Source of the DNA: Streptacidiphilus sp. P02-A3a
Lineage (GTDB): Bacteria > Actinomycetota > Actinomycetes > Streptomycetales > Streptomycetaceae
Assembly: GCF_014084105.1 (NCBI RefSeq)
Contig: NZ_CP048289.1
Span: forward strand, 1 to 64,000
Length of the DNA: 64,000 nt
Direction: 5' to 3'
In this document: piece after piece, positions 18,044-26,882 of the stretch
Position numbering within the stretch: position 1 is the stretch's first letter
How the letters are laid out: each line of letters opens with the position of its first letter
Notes under the pieces: model-generated
Told to the model about the DNA's origin: nothing
The model's input: only the letters and a program-made list of their open reading frames with translations
Database searches by the model: none
Made by a program: the position numbers and the translations under genes

Positions 18044-18850
18044 TCAGGCGCGGTCGTCGCCCTCGGGCCGGTCGTCGTCCAGCGACTCGTCCCGGCCCTC
18101 GATCTCGGCCTCGATCGCCGCCTCGACGTCGTACTCCTCCTCCTCGGCCGTGGTGTCCGCCCGCTCGGCGGCCGGGTCCTCGGGGGCGAGCGGACCGGCG
18201 GAGCTGGCGCTCGATCCGGTGACCGGTCCGGTGGCCGGGGTGGTGCGCAGCGGGAGCGGGCTGACCGGGGGCTCGACCAGCCAGTCCGGGTTGCTCTGCC
18301 GCTGCCACCACTTCCAGGCCACGACTCCCCCGCCGGCCACGGCGCCGAGGACGCTGACGGTGACCACCCGGCGGGTCCAGCGGCCCCGGTGGGCCGCCCG
18401 GGCGTGCTGGGCGGTCAGCGCCTCGATCTCGGCGGCGCTGATCTGGCCGCGCAGCACCGGCAGCACCGCCGCGCCGCGGTCGCGGACGGTCGCCGCGGCC
18501 CCGGCGGTGGCCTGGACGGCGTCGTCCAGGGCCTGGCTGACGGCCGGGACCGTCGACTGCCGTGCGTGGACCGCCGCGGCCCTGGCGGAGCAGGAGGCGG
18601 ACCGGGCCGCCTCCTTCGCCTGCTCGGCCGCCTTGGTGGCGGCCTGGGCGGCGGACGGCGGCACGCTGGCGCGGGCCTGCTCCCACAGCGGGACCACCCG
18701 GGGCATCACGGCGCTCTCGATATGAGGCGCCAGCCGCTGCCACGCCTCGTCCGTGTAGTGCGCTGCCGCGTCCCGTGCGCTCGCGGCGTACGGGACGAGC
18801 TGTTCCCTGGTCTTCCCTGCGGCCTCGCGGGCTGCGTCGATGCGGGTCAC
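18044..18850 (-). CDS. DUF5324 family membrane-associated protein
   Basis: The 268-residue protein has a long Ala-rich, probably helical N-terminal region (about 1-145) with segments such as EAAGKTREQLVPYA and LAPHIESAVMPRVVPLWEQA. One predicted membrane helix follows near residues 160-180 (VTVSVLGAVAGGGVVAWKWW), then an acidic, low-complexity tail rich in Glu and Asp. This matches DUF5324, a streptomycete family of unknown function next to the cyclophilin gene. The GTG start is preceded by GAGGAGGAGG. Apolipophorin-like amphipathic helices are possible but unproven. Confidence 0.8.
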   Translation of the reverse strand: MTRIDAAREAAGKTREQLVPYAASARDAAAHYTDEAWQRLAPHIESAVMPRVVPLWEQARASVPPSAAQAATKAAEQAKEAARSASCSARAAAVHARQSTVPAVSQALDDAVQATAGAAATVRDRGAAVLPVLRGQISAAEIEALTAQHARAAHRGRWTRRVVTVSVLGAVAGGGVVAWKWWQRQSNPDWLVEPPVSPLPLRTTPATGPVTGSSASSAGPLAPEDPAAERADTTAEEEEYDVEAAIEAEIEGRDESLDDDRPEGDDRA

Positions 18851-19070
18851 CAGTACCTCCTCCTCGGTGGCGTCCTGTTACTCACCTGTCCACCCACTTA
18901 AAGATCATGCCTGGTGGATCGTTCCCCGGCGCGCTGGACTGGGCCGGGTGCCGGACCCCGGCTCCGCGGCCGGTGCCGGGCGTTTGGCCGGTGGCGCGCG
19001 CCACGTGGGAGGATTCCGGCTGTTCGGCGGGGCACCGCCGGCTACGCACGGACTCGCAGGAAGGCGCATC

Positions 19071-19598
19071 GTGGCCGAGGAACTGTTCGCCACCATCCGG
19101 ACCAACCAGGGGGACATCGAGGTGAGGCTGCTGCAGAACCACGCCCCGAAGACGGTCGCCAACTTCGTCGCGCTGGCCGAGGGCACCCGCGAGTGGACCG
19201 ACCCGCGGACCGGCGAAAAGTCCACCGGTCCGCTGTACGACGGCACGGTCTTCCACCGGGTGATCTCCGGCTTCATGCTCCAGGGCGGGGACCCGCTGGG
19301 CGACGGCACCGGCGGCCCGGGCTACCAGTTCGCCGACGAGTTCCACCCGGAGCTGCACTTCGACCGGGGCTACCTGCTGGCCATGGCGAACTCCGGGCCC
19401 GGCACCAACGGCTCGCAGTTCTTCATCACGGTCGCGCCCACCGCCTGGCTGAACCGCAAGCACAGCATCTTCGGCGAGGTCGCGGACGCGGCCGGGCGAA
19501 AGGTCGTGGACGCGATCGCGGCCACCGCCGTGAGCCAGTTCAACGACCGTCCGATCGAGGACGTGGTGATCGAGTCGGTGCGGATCAGCCGTAGGTAG
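19071..19598 (+). CDS. Cyclophilin-type peptidyl-prolyl cis-trans isomerase
   Basis: It catalyses cis-trans isomerisation of prolyl bonds in protein folding. The 175-residue protein is a single cyclophilin domain with TVFHRVISGFMLQGGDP, which holds the catalytic Arg, and GTNGSQFFITVAPTAWLNRKHSIFG. There is no signal peptide, so it is cytoplasmic. GTG 19071 has GGAAGG (19059-19064) 6 nt upstream. The frame is open further upstream but lacks family similarity there. The rhomboid gene follows after 65 bases, probably as one transcript. Confidence 0.93.
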   Translation: MAEELFATIRTNQGDIEVRLLQNHAPKTVANFVALAEGTREWTDPRTGEKSTGPLYDGTVFHRVISGFMLQGGDPLGDGTGGPGYQFADEFHPELHFDRGYLLAMANSGPGTNGSQFFITVAPTAWLNRKHSIFGEVADAAGRKVVDAIAATAVSQFNDRPIEDVVIESVRISRR

Positions 19599-19663
19599 CG
19601 GTTTCCACGTCTGCGGGGGCTACCCTTCGGGCGTAGCCATGAGGTCCCGGAAGGCAGGAATCG

Positions 19664-20530
19664 ATGCTCCCCGATCAGCAGGGCCCGGTCGGGCCGCAGC
19701 CGTCCAGCGACTCCAGCGGGTACCGGCTTCCGGACTGCTACCGGCATCCGGGCCGGGAGACCGGGGTCAGCTGCACCCGCTGTGAGCGGCCGGTGTGCCC
19801 GGAGTGCCGGGTCAGCGCCTCGGTGGGGTTCCACTGCCGGGAGTGCGTGCAGGGCGGTCAGGCCTCGGTGCGCGCGCCGCGGACCGAGTTCGGCGGCCGG
19901 GCGGTCCGCGACCGGGCGCTGGTCACCAAGATCCTGATCGGGATCAACGTGGTGGTCTGGGGGCTCCAGTACCTGATCAGCTCGACCGCGCTGGACCACC
20001 TGTACATGCAGGGCCAGCTGGTGGGGCAGGGCCAGTGGTACCGGATGATCACCTCGGTGTTCTTCCACACCGCGATCCTGCACATCGGCATGAACATGTG
20101 GTCCCTGTGGGTGATCGGTCCGGCGCTGGAGCAGTTGCTGGGGCGCTGGCGCTACCTGGGCCTGTACCTGGTGTCCGGGCTGGCCGGGTCGGCGCTCCAG
20201 CTGATCGTGGCGCCGGACGTGTGGGCGCTGGGTGCCTCGGGGGCGATCTTCGGGCTGCTGGGCGCGCTGGTGGCGCTCCAGCGCAAGCGCGGCTACCAGC
20301 TGGGCCCGATCCTGGCGATCATCTTCGTGAACCTGCTGGCGACCTTCGCCATCCCCGGCATCAGCTGGGAGGCGCACGTCGGCGGTCTGGTGGCGGGCGC
20401 GGTGATCGGCTTCGGCCTGGCGCACGCGCCGGAGCGGAACCGGGCGCTGGTGCAGTGGGGGACGATGGCGCTGACGCTGGGCGTGGTGCTGGTGCTGTCG
20501 CTGATCGGCGTGGCCCAGCTCCCCGGCTGA
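19664..20530 (+). CDS. Rhomboid-family intramembrane serine protease with N-terminal zinc-finger-like segment
   Basis: The 288-residue protein has an N-terminal Cys/His cluster (CYRHPGRETGVSCTRC, then CPECRVSASVGFHCREC) that resembles a B-box zinc finger. Six or so membrane helices follow. The rhomboid signature HIGMNMWSLWVIGPALE, the nucleophile Ser192 in GASGAIFG and the general-base His238 in HVGGLVAGA are all present, so it should be active. Substrates are unknown. The ATG is preceded by AGGAA. The gene is followed by a terminator and a DnaA-box cluster. Confidence 0.92.
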   Translation: MLPDQQGPVGPQPSSDSSGYRLPDCYRHPGRETGVSCTRCERPVCPECRVSASVGFHCRECVQGGQASVRAPRTEFGGRAVRDRALVTKILIGINVVVWGLQYLISSTALDHLYMQGQLVGQGQWYRMITSVFFHTAILHIGMNMWSLWVIGPALEQLLGRWRYLGLYLVSGLAGSALQLIVAPDVWALGASGAIFGLLGALVALQRKRGYQLGPILAIIFVNLLATFAIPGISWEAHVGGLVAGAVIGFGLAHAPERNRALVQWGTMALTLGVVLVLSLIGVAQLPG

Positions 20531-20578
20531 CCCTGACCGGGGGCTGTGGGTACCGGCCGCTCGGGGTGCCCCACCCGG

Positions 20579-20756
20579 TTGTCCACAAGGGCCCCGCCGA
20601 TACCGGCGGGGCCCTTGTGGATCTGTCGCTCTACCCGCGTCCAGCTGCGGTTTCCCACCCGGGCTCGATCCCCTCCGGGTGCCGGGCGGGGCTTCTGGGC
20701 TCAAGTTATCCACAGATAGTCATGGTTTTCCCCACTGTGGATAACCATGTGGACAA
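20579..20756. other. DnaA-box cluster outside oriC
   Basis: Four perfect boxes occur in 178 bases: TTGTCCACA at 20579-20587 (+), TTATCCACA at 20706-20714 (+), TGTGGATAA at 20736-20744 (minus strand) and TGTGGACAA at 20748-20756 (minus strand). The last three lie within 51 bases. Chance occurrence at this density in a GC-rich genome is very unlikely. The cluster lies about 18 kb from oriC, downstream of both the rhomboid gene and crgA. Streptomyces work has described DnaA-box clusters outside oriC that affect replication frequency. This may be a related element. Confidence 0.85.
20583..20620 (+). terminator. Terminator after the rhomboid gene
   Basis: Perfect 17-bp arms at 20583-20599 and 20604-20620 enclose a 4-base loop. 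The left arm overlaps the first DnaA box of the cluster, so DnaA binding and termination share sequence here. Confidence 0.8.
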
Positions 20757-20791
20757 GGAACGCTTGTCCGAGTGCAGGGGCGGTGCGGGGG

Positions 20792-21046
20792 CTACTTCCA
20801 CTGCGTGGAGACGCCGAATCCGCCCGCGATGAACGCGAAACCGATCACGATGTTCCAGTTGCCGATGGCGTGGATCGGCCAGGACGCACTCGTCACGTAG
20901 TAGACGACGATCCAGACCAGACCGATGAGGAAGAGCGCCAGCATCAGCGGCGCGATCCAGCCGTGCCCGGAGTTCTTCAACCTCAACGCCGTCGCCTGGG
21001 GCGGGGCGGTGTAGTTCGTCTTCTTCCGGAGTCGGGACTTCGGCAC
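20792..21046 (-). CDS. crgA: Cell division protein CrgA
   Basis: CrgA is a small membrane protein that restrains FtsZ-ring formation and coordinates septation in actinomycetes. The 84-residue protein begins [16 protein letters not shown] and has two membrane helices, one with [20 protein letters not shown] and one with [22 protein letters not shown], the standard C-terminus. GTG at 21046 is chosen because AGGAG lies 8 nt upstream and the N-terminus then fits; the frame is open 17 codons further. It is read leftward, toward the DnaA-box cluster. Confidence 0.93.
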   Translation of the reverse strand: MPKSRLRKKTNYTAPPQATALRLKNSGHGWIAPLMLALFLIGLVWIVVYYVTSASWPIHAIGNWNIVIGFAFIAGGFGVSTQWK

Positions 21047-21559
21047 GAGGAGCACTCCTGTCGATGCGCGCTGCGCTACGGGGCCGCAGGCGGCCAACTG
21101 AGCTGTGGGTTTCCTGGGTCAGCGACGGGCTGTCGGGCAGCCCGCACACGTGTCTCCAGTGTCCGTTAGCGTAGTGGCTCGCGGAGTCGGAAGGAGATAA
21201 GGGTACGCGGCAGATTCGAAGAAAGTTCCGCCAGTTCACTGAGATGAGACCTTCCGGGGCGGTACCTGCGTCCGATTGGCGGTTTCCCGCACGATATGTG
21301 GGACTTCCGGAAAAGCGGGACGTCATTCCGCGCCGGGCGTGACCCCGAGCCGCCCGCGGCGTTGTAGAGGGTGGGCGGAGAAGCACCCGGCAGAAGTGCC
21401 CGGTGGGCGGCGACGGGTGTGAATCTGGCAAATCGGTAACGCGGGCCCGGAGCGCTCACGTGTCGGGCGCGCTGCCCCGTACCCTGGTGCGGCGGTATCC
21501 GCAGGCGGGGTGCCACCGGCGGAGATACCGAGGGCCCGAGCGCCCGGGGAAGGAGTGCG
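21047..21559. other. Gene-free region between crgA and the small membrane-protein gene
   Basis: The 513 bases hold no frame with family-like content on either strand. They must contain the crgA promoter (a candidate -10 reads TACGCT leftward near 21170) and the promoter of the rightward operon (candidate -10 TACCCT near 21480). No strong repeat or hairpin is seen. Confidence 0.5.
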
Positions 21560-21901
21560 ATGTACGGCTGGATCTGGAACCGGCTGCCCGGCAGTACGCC
21601 GGTGCGCGCGCTGCTCTCGCTGCTGCTCTTCCTGGTCGCCGTCGCGATCCTGTTCACCTGGGTCTTCCCGTGGGCGGAGCCGCTGCTCCCGTTCAACGAC
21701 GTCACCGTGAACAACACCGGGGGCACCACCGTGCAACCGGTCGGCACGCCGGGTTCCTCCGGCTCGCCCGCCGCGACGCCGTCCGGGCGGCCGTCCGGTG
21801 CGCCCCGCCCGACGCCGGGGGGCAAGTCCTCCGCGCCGACGCTGGACGGGGCCGCCCTGCCCACCTTCGTGCCCCTCGTTCCGACCGGAGTCACTGCCTG
21901 A
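21560..21901 (+). CDS. Small membrane protein of unknown function
   Basis: The 113-residue protein has a short cytoplasmic start (MYGWIWNRLPGSTPVRA), one membrane helix (LLSLLLFLVAVAILFTWVF) and a Gly/Ser/Pro-rich extracytoplasmic tail of about 70 residues. I do not recognise a named family, although a similar small membrane protein in front of the amidotransferase gene is usual in streptomycetes. A strong GGGGAAGGAG precedes the ATG. Its stop overlaps the next ATG by one base (TGATG), so the two are translationally coupled. Confidence 0.7.
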   Translation: MYGWIWNRLPGSTPVRALLSLLLFLVAVAILFTWVFPWAEPLLPFNDVTVNNTGGTTVQPVGTPGSSGSPAATPSGRPSGAPRPTPGGKSSAPTLDGAALPTFVPLVPTGVTA

Positions 21902-22542
21902 TGAGCGCACGCATCCTCGTCGTCGACAACTACGACAGCTTTGTGTTCAACCTGGTCCAGTACCTCTACCAGCTCGGTGCCGAGTGCGAGGTGGTCCGCA
22001 ACGACGAGATCGGGGTCGACGCGGTGACCACCGAGGCCTACGACGGCGTGCTGCTGTCGCCCGGTCCGGGCACCCCGGAGCAGGCCGGGATCAGCGTCGC
22101 GCTGGTGCACCACTGCGCCGCGCGGCGGCTGCCGCTCTTCGGCGTCTGCCTGGGGTTGCAGTCGATCGCGGTCGCCTACGGCGCGGTCGTCGACCGGGCC
22201 CCGGAGCTGCTGCACGGCAAGACCTCGGAGGTGTTCCACGAGGACGGCGGGGTCTTCGCCGGGCTGCACTCCCCGCTCACCGCGACCCGCTACCACTCGC
22301 TGGCCGTCGAGCGCGGCACCGTCCCGCCGGAGCTGGCGGTCACCGCCTGGACGGACACCGGCCTGGTGATGGGGCTGCGGCACCGCGAGCTGCCGGTCGA
22401 GGGCGTGCAGTTCCACCCCGAGTCGGTGCTCACCGAGGGCGGCCACCGGATGCTCGCCAACTGGCTCACCGAGTGCGGTGACCCGGCGGCGGTCGCCCGG
22501 TCCGTCGGTCTGGCGCCGGTGATCGGACGGGTCGGCGCATGA
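21901..22542 (+). CDS. pabA: Class I glutamine amidotransferase, aminodeoxychorismate/anthranilate synthase component II
   Basis: It releases ammonia from glutamine for synthesis of 4-amino-4-deoxychorismate (folate) or anthranilate (tryptophan). The 213-residue protein has the full triad: nucleophile Cys83 in GVCLGLQ, and His172 and Glu174 in QFHPES. The oxyanion-loop segment LLSPGPGTPEQAG is present. No chorismate-binding component I lies nearby, so the partner is encoded elsewhere and pabA versus trpG cannot be decided; the symbol follows the usual label for this locus. The ATG overlaps the upstream stop, and its own stop overlaps the sortase ATG. Confidence 0.88.
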   Translation: MSARILVVDNYDSFVFNLVQYLYQLGAECEVVRNDEIGVDAVTTEAYDGVLLSPGPGTPEQAGISVALVHHCAARRLPLFGVCLGLQSIAVAYGAVVDRAPELLHGKTSEVFHEDGGVFAGLHSPLTATRYHSLAVERGTVPPELAVTAWTDTGLVMGLRHRELPVEGVQFHPESVLTEGGHRMLANWLTECGDPAAVARSVGLAPVIGRVGA

Positions 22543-23525
22543 CCGCACTCCGTCCGGAGCGCCAGGACGGCGCGACGCCGCCCTGGCAGCCGGACGAGTA
22601 CGAGCGGCGGGCGGCGGCGGTCGGGGACAGCTCCGACACGCTGGCGCTGCGGCTCCCGCCGTCGGGACGGTATCCGGGCGCGCGGGGCACGCCGGAGGGC
22701 ATGACCGAGGGCCCGGCCGAGGGCGTGGAGGGCGGCGAGGCGGCCGAGGCCGGCGGCCGTGCCGCCAGGCGCCGGGCCGAGCAGCAGAGCCGCCGCCGCG
22801 GCGGCCGTCGGCCGCCGCCGCCGAAGGTCAAGGAGAGCCCCGGCATCGTCGTGGTGCGGACCCTGGGCGAGCTGTTCATCACCCTCGGCGTGCTGATGTT
22901 CCTGTTCGTGGCCTACCAGCTGTGGTGGACCAACGTCACCGCCGACGCCTACGCCAGCGGGGCCAAGCACAAGCTGGAGTCCCAGTGGGCCCCGGGCGGC
23001 ACGGACAAGAGCCACCCGGCCTACCCCGCCGCGATAGCCGTCGGTACCAAGTTCGCGATCATCTACATCCCCAAGCTGGATGTGGAGACGCCGATCGCGG
23101 AGGGCGTGGACAAGACCACCATCCTCGACAACGGGCTGGTCGGGCACTACACCGGTGCCCAGGAGACGGCCTTCCCCTGGGACTCCACCGGCAACTTCGC
23201 GCTGGCCGGGCACCGGAACACCCATGGTGAGCCGTTCCGGTACATCAACAAGCTGGTGCCGGGCGACCAGGTGATCGTCGAGACCGCCTACGACTACTAC
23301 GTCTACACGGTCACCAGCACCCTCGCGCAGACCTCGCCGACCAACGTCAGTGTGATCGAACCGGTTCCGCCGCAGTCCGGCTTCACCGGTCCGGGCCGCT
23401 ACATCACGCTGACCACCTGCACCCCTGAGTTCACCTCCACCTACCGGATGGCGGTCTGGGGCAAGCTCACCCAGGACCTGCCGAAGAGCTCCGGACAGAC
23501 GCCCAAGGCACTGCAGAGCGGCTGA
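22539..23525 (+). CDS. srtE1: Class E sortase (first of two)
   Basis: Class E sortases anchor surface proteins, in Streptomyces long chaplins, to peptidoglycan at LAXTG-type motifs. The 328-residue protein has a basic, Ala/Glu-rich cytoplasmic arm (about 1-100), a membrane helix near 108-130 (ITLGVLMFLFVAYQLWW) and the sortase domain. The catalytic triad is His225 in AGHRNTHG, Cys294 in LTTCTPEF and Arg303 in TYRMAVWG. ATG 22539 overlaps the pabA stop (ATGA). The next sortase gene follows after 50 bases. Numbering follows S. coelicolor by gene order and is tentative. Confidence 0.88.
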   Translation: MTALRPERQDGATPPWQPDEYERRAAAVGDSSDTLALRLPPSGRYPGARGTPEGMTEGPAEGVEGGEAAEAGGRAARRRAEQQSRRRGGRRPPPPKVKESPGIVVVRTLGELFITLGVLMFLFVAYQLWWTNVTADAYASGAKHKLESQWAPGGTDKSHPAYPAAIAVGTKFAIIYIPKLDVETPIAEGVDKTTILDNGLVGHYTGAQETAFPWDSTGNFALAGHRNTHGEPFRYINKLVPGDQVIVETAYDYYVYTVTSTLAQTSPTNVSVIEPVPPQSGFTGPGRYITLTTCTPEFTSTYRMAVWGKLTQDLPKSSGQTPKALQSG

Positions 23526-23575
23526 CCCCGGTCGGTCCTCGGTGGTGCGCGCCACCACCGAGGAGACCGGCCGTC

Positions 23576-24283
23576 ATGATGTCCTCCCCCACCCAGCGGG
23601 CCCTCGGGCTGCTGGGCGAACTGATGATCACCGCCGGGGTGCTGCTCGGCCTGTTCGTCGTCTACTCGCTCTGGTGGACCGACGTGGTCGCCGACCGGGG
23701 GGCGGACGCGGCGGCGGCGCGGGTCCGGCAGTCCTGGGGCGCACCGCCCCGGGCGCCGGGGAGCCCGCGCCCGGCCGCCGTCGCCCGCGACTACCGGGCC
23801 GCCGACGGTCTCGGCTTCCTGCACATCCCCCGGCTGGGGCGGGACTTCCAGGTGCTGATCCGCACCGGCACCGACCTGGACGTGCTGAATCAGGGCGTGG
23901 CCGGGGCCTACACCGAGCCGTACCGGGCCGCCATGCCCTGGGGCGGCGACGGCAACTTCGCCCTGGCCGCGCACCGGGACGGCCACGGCGCCAAGTTCCA
24001 CGACCTGCCGGAGCTGCGGCGCGGCGACAAGGTGGTGGTGGAGACCCGCGACGACTGGTACGTCTACACGGTCGACCGCACGCTGGAGCGGACGTCCAAG
24101 TACGACGTCGGGGTGACCGCCCCGGTCCCGCCCGAGTCGGGCTACACCCGGCCCGGGCACTACCTGACGCTGACCACCTGCACGCCCGTCTTCACCTCGC
24201 GCTACCGGATGGCGGTCTGGGCCTCGCTGACCCGGACCGTCCCGGTGGACCGGGCCCGGGACCTGCCGTCGGAGCTGCGCTGA
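23576..24283 (+). CDS. srtE2: Class E sortase (second of two)
   Basis: The 235-residue protein is a shorter paralogue of its neighbour. It has a short N-terminus, a membrane helix (LMITAGVLLGLFVVYSLWW) and the sortase fold with His in LAAHRDGHG, Cys in LTTCTPVF and Arg in RYRMAVWA, so all catalytic residues are kept. It lacks the long charged cytoplasmic arm of the first sortase. AGGAGA (23561-23566) lies 9 nt before ATG 23576. Tandem class E sortases next to pabA are characteristic of streptomycetes. It converges with the oxidoreductase gene downstream. Confidence 0.87.
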   Translation: MMSSPTQRALGLLGELMITAGVLLGLFVVYSLWWTDVVADRGADAAAARVRQSWGAPPRAPGSPRPAAVARDYRAADGLGFLHIPRLGRDFQVLIRTGTDLDVLNQGVAGAYTEPYRAAMPWGGDGNFALAAHRDGHGAKFHDLPELRRGDKVVVETRDDWYVYTVDRTLERTSKYDVGVTAPVPPESGYTRPGHYLTLTTCTPVFTSRYRMAVWASLTRTVPVDRARDLPSELR

Positions 24284-24326
24284 GCCCACCCGCGACAGGC
24301 GGGCGACGTGATCCGAAGGACCGGCC

Positions 24327-24755
24327 CTAGGCGGACAGGTCGGCGACGGCGGTGATCTTGGCGATCCGGACCCGCACCAGCAGTTCCCCCGGCACGCCGT
24401 TGCGCTCGCCGTAGGAGGCGGCCAGTTCCGGGCCGACGTAGCGGGCGGCGATCCTGGTCGCCCACTCCCTGACCTCGGACAGCTCCTCGCTGACGATGGC
24501 CCGGCCCTCGACCAGGGCGAAGGCGAAGGGTGGCCGCTCGTCGTCGACGCAGATGGAGACCCGCCCGTCGCGCAGCAGCGATTTGCCCTTGATGGTGTCC
24601 TTCCCGGTGTTGAACACCAGGTCGGTGTCGTCCAGCAGGAACCACACCGGCGCCACGTGCGGACGTCCGTCCGCGCGGGTGGTGGCCAGCTTGGCGGTGC
24701 GGGTGCCCTCGCTCAGGAAGGCACGCCATTCGGTCTCGTTCATCGCATGGCTCAT
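24327..24755 (-). CDS. PPOX-class flavin/F420-dependent oxidoreductase
   Basis: The 142-residue protein has the split-barrel fold of the pyridoxamine-5'-phosphate oxidase superfamily. TAKLATTRADGRPHVAPVWFLLDD is followed by LVFNTGKDTIKGKSLLRDGRVS, as in actinobacterial members that often use F420 or FMN. The substrate is unknown. Several starts are possible: GTG 24761, ATG 24755 and ATG 24743. ATG 24755 is a compromise because no clear ribosome site distinguishes them. The gene is monocistronic, convergent with the second sortase. Confidence 0.78.
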   Translation of the reverse strand: MSHAMNETEWRAFLSEGTRTAKLATTRADGRPHVAPVWFLLDDTDLVFNTGKDTIKGKSLLRDGRVSICVDDERPPFAFALVEGRAIVSEELSEVREWATRIAARYVGPELAASYGERNGVPGELLVRVRIAKITAVADLSA

Positions 24756-24797
24756 AACCACATGATCGGTCAGCGGGGCGCGGTCCGCCCGGCAAAG

Positions 24798-24839
24798 CCC
24801 GAGGGACCGGGGACGCCTGCGCGTCCTCGGTCCCTCGGG
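24798..24839 (-). terminator. Terminator downstream of pknB
   Basis: Arms of 19 bp at 24798-24816 and 24821-24839 pair with one wobble around a CTGC loop. It lies 33 bases past the pknB stop, between pknB and the PPOX gene. Confidence 0.8.
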
Positions 24840-24872
24840 GTGGTGCGGTGCCCGGATCAGGGGGCGGTCAGG

Positions 24873-26882
24873 TCAGAAGCCGAAGTTCCCGTTGTTGCCG
24901 TTCCCGTTCCCATTCTGGTTGTCACCTTGATTGGGATTGCCCGGGTCAGCCGGTGTGCTTGCGGTGCCTGACGCCCCCCCCGGAGGGTTTGTGCTCGCCG
25001 CCGTCGAAGGCGGGGCGCTCGGCGCCGCCGGGTTGAGCACCAGGTTGATCGTGGCGTTCGCCGGGATGTTCATGCCCTGGGTGACCGGGTTCCCGTTGTA
25101 GGTCTCCTGGACCACCTCGTTGGCCGGGTAGGTGCTGTTGTTGGTGGGGCTGAAGGTCTCGGCCACCTGCAGGCCCTGGGCCCGCAGCGCGGACGCGGCG
25201 GCACTGCCGTCCTGGCCGACCACGTAGTCGGCCTGGACCTGGGCCACGCCGGAGGAGACCACCAGGTTCACCGTCGAGCCGTCGGCCTGCTGGCTGTTCG
25301 CGCTCGGCGTCTGGCTGATGACCGAGCCCTGCGGGACGGTGGGCGAGGAGGCCTGGGTCTGGGTGCCCAGGGTGAAGCCGTTCGAGGTGATCGCGGTGGT
25401 GGCGTTCGCCACCGTCTGGCCGACCACGCTCGGCACCGCCCTGGTCGGGGCGCCGGTGCTGATGTGGACGGTGATCGTGGCGCCGTTGGCCATCGCGGTG
25501 CCGACGGTCGGCGACTGCGAGCAGACGTCGCCCTTGCCCGCGGTGTCCGGCGAGCAGGCCGTCGGTGCCCCCTGGACCACCTTCAGGTTGCCCGGGACGT
25601 TGCTCACCGCGCTCTCCGCGCCGCTCCAGGTCTGGCCGATCAGCTGCGGCGCGGTGGCGCCGTTCTTGACCCCGCCGCCCCACATGGACTTGGTGACGAA
25701 GTAGGCGCCGGCCAGGACCAGTACCCCGGCGACCGCCAGGATGATCCAGGAAGTGGCCCGGTTCTTGCCGCCGCCGCCCCCGGCGTTGCGGCGCCGGTCG
25801 CCGCGGCCGCCGTAGCTGTCGCCGTCGTCGTAGCCCTGGTCGAAGCCGTCGCCACCGGCGTCGTAGCCCTGGCCGACCCCGGGCAGCAGGCTGGTCTGGC
25901 CGTAGCCGCCCGCCGCCTGCTGCGGCATGGCCGTGGTCCGGCCGTACTGGTCCGGCTGGCCGCCGTACACCTGGGTCTGCTGGTCGTATCCGCCGCCCAT
26001 CGGGCCGGCGCCGTAGGCGACCGTCTGCGCCGCCGCGACCGGCAGGCCGTCGAGCGCCCGCTCGATGTCGGCCCGCATCTCGTCGGCGCTCTGGTAGCGG
26101 TAGTCGCGGTCCTTGGCGAGGGCCTTCAGCACGATCGCGTCGTACTCGGGGCGCAGCTCCGGGTCGTAGACCGACGGCGGCTGCGGCTCCTCGCGGACGT
26201 GCTGGTAGGCGACCGCGACCGGGGAGTCGCCGATGAACGGCGGCCGGACGGTGAGCAGCTCGTAGAGCAGGCAGCCGGTGGAGTAGAGGTCCGAGCGGGC
26301 GTCGACCTGCTCGCCCTTGGCCTGCTCCGGGGAGAGGTACTGGGCCGTGCCGATGACCGCGGCCGTCTGCGTCATGGTCATCCCGGTGTCGCCCATGGCG
26401 CGGGCGATGCCGAAGTCCATCACCTTGACCGTGCCGTTGCGCGTCAGCATGACGTTCGCGGGCTTGATGTCACGGTGGACGATGCCGTTGCGGTGCGAGT
26501 ACTCCAGGGCCTGGAGGATGCCCGTGGTCATCTCCAGCGCGCGCTCGGGCAGCAGCCGCCGCCCGGAGTGCAGCAGGTCACGCAGGGTGGACCCGTCGAC
26601 GTACTCCATCACGATGTACGGGATGGAGACGCCGTCGATGTAGTCCTCACCGGTGTCGTACACGGCGACGATCGAGGGGTGGTTCAGCGACGCCGCAGAC
26701 TGGGCCTCGCGGCGGAAACGGGCCTGGAACGACGGGTCGCGGGCCATGTCGGCCCGCAGGGTCTTCACTGCGACGGCGCGTCCCAGCCGGATGTCATGGC
26801 CGAGGTAGACCTCGGCCATGCCGCCGCGTCCCAGGACGCCGCCCAGCTCGTACCGGCCGCCGAGGCGACGCGGTTCTTCCAT
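24873..26882 (-). CDS. pknB: Ser/Thr protein kinase PknB with PASTA repeats
   Basis: This membrane kinase senses cell-wall fragments and controls growth and division. The 669-residue protein has an N-terminal kinase domain (about 10-275) with the glycine loop GRGGMAEVY, Lys40, catalytic Asp138 in HRDIKPAN and D156FG. A variable, Gly/Tyr-rich linker (about 285-380) leads to a membrane helix (SWIILAVAGVLVLAGAYFV) and four PASTA-type repeats, with a Thr/Pro/Asn-rich tail. The start at 26882 (MEEPRRLGGRYELG) matches the family; the frame stays open 34 codons further. It is the last gene of the leftward fhaA-fhaB-pstP-ftsW-pbpA-pknB cluster. Confidence 0.95.
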   Translation of the reverse strand: MEEPRRLGGRYELGGVLGRGGMAEVYLGHDIRLGRAVAVKTLRADMARDPSFQARFRREAQSAASLNHPSIVAVYDTGEDYIDGVSIPYIVMEYVDGSTLRDLLHSGRRLLPERALEMTTGILQALEYSHRNGIVHRDIKPANVMLTRNGTVKVMDFGIARAMGDTGMTMTQTAAVIGTAQYLSPEQAKGEQVDARSDLYSTGCLLYELLTVRPPFIGDSPVAVAYQHVREEPQPPSVYDPELRPEYDAIVLKALAKDRDYRYQSADEMRADIERALDGLPVAAAQTVAYGAGPMGGGYDQQTQVYGGQPDQYGRTTAMPQQAAGGYGQTSLLPGVGQGYDAGGDGFDQGYDDGDSYGGRGDRRRNAGGGGGKNRATSWIILAVAGVLVLAGAYFVTKSMWGGGVKNGATAPQLIGQTWSGAESAVSNVPGNLKVVQGAPTACSPDTAGKGDVCSQSPTVGTAMANGATITVHISTGAPTRAVPSVVGQTVANATTAITSNGFTLGTQTQASSPTVPQGSVISQTPSANSQQADGSTVNLVVSSGVAQVQADYVVGQDGSAAASALRAQGLQVAETFSPTNNSTYPANEVVQETYNGNPVTQGMNIPANATINLVLNPAAPSAPPSTAASTNPPGGASGTASTPADPGNPNQGDNQNGNGNGNNGNFGF

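Noticed and set aside
21047..21559. A DUF881 protein gene expected near crgA in some streptomycetes
   Set aside because: No frame in the gap has the needed length or domain-like sequence, so it is absent here or located elsewhere.
22290..23558. 422-codon minus-strand frame opposite pabA and the first sortase
   Set aside because: It is the antisense shadow of two genes with complete catalytic motifs and coupled start/stop overlaps.
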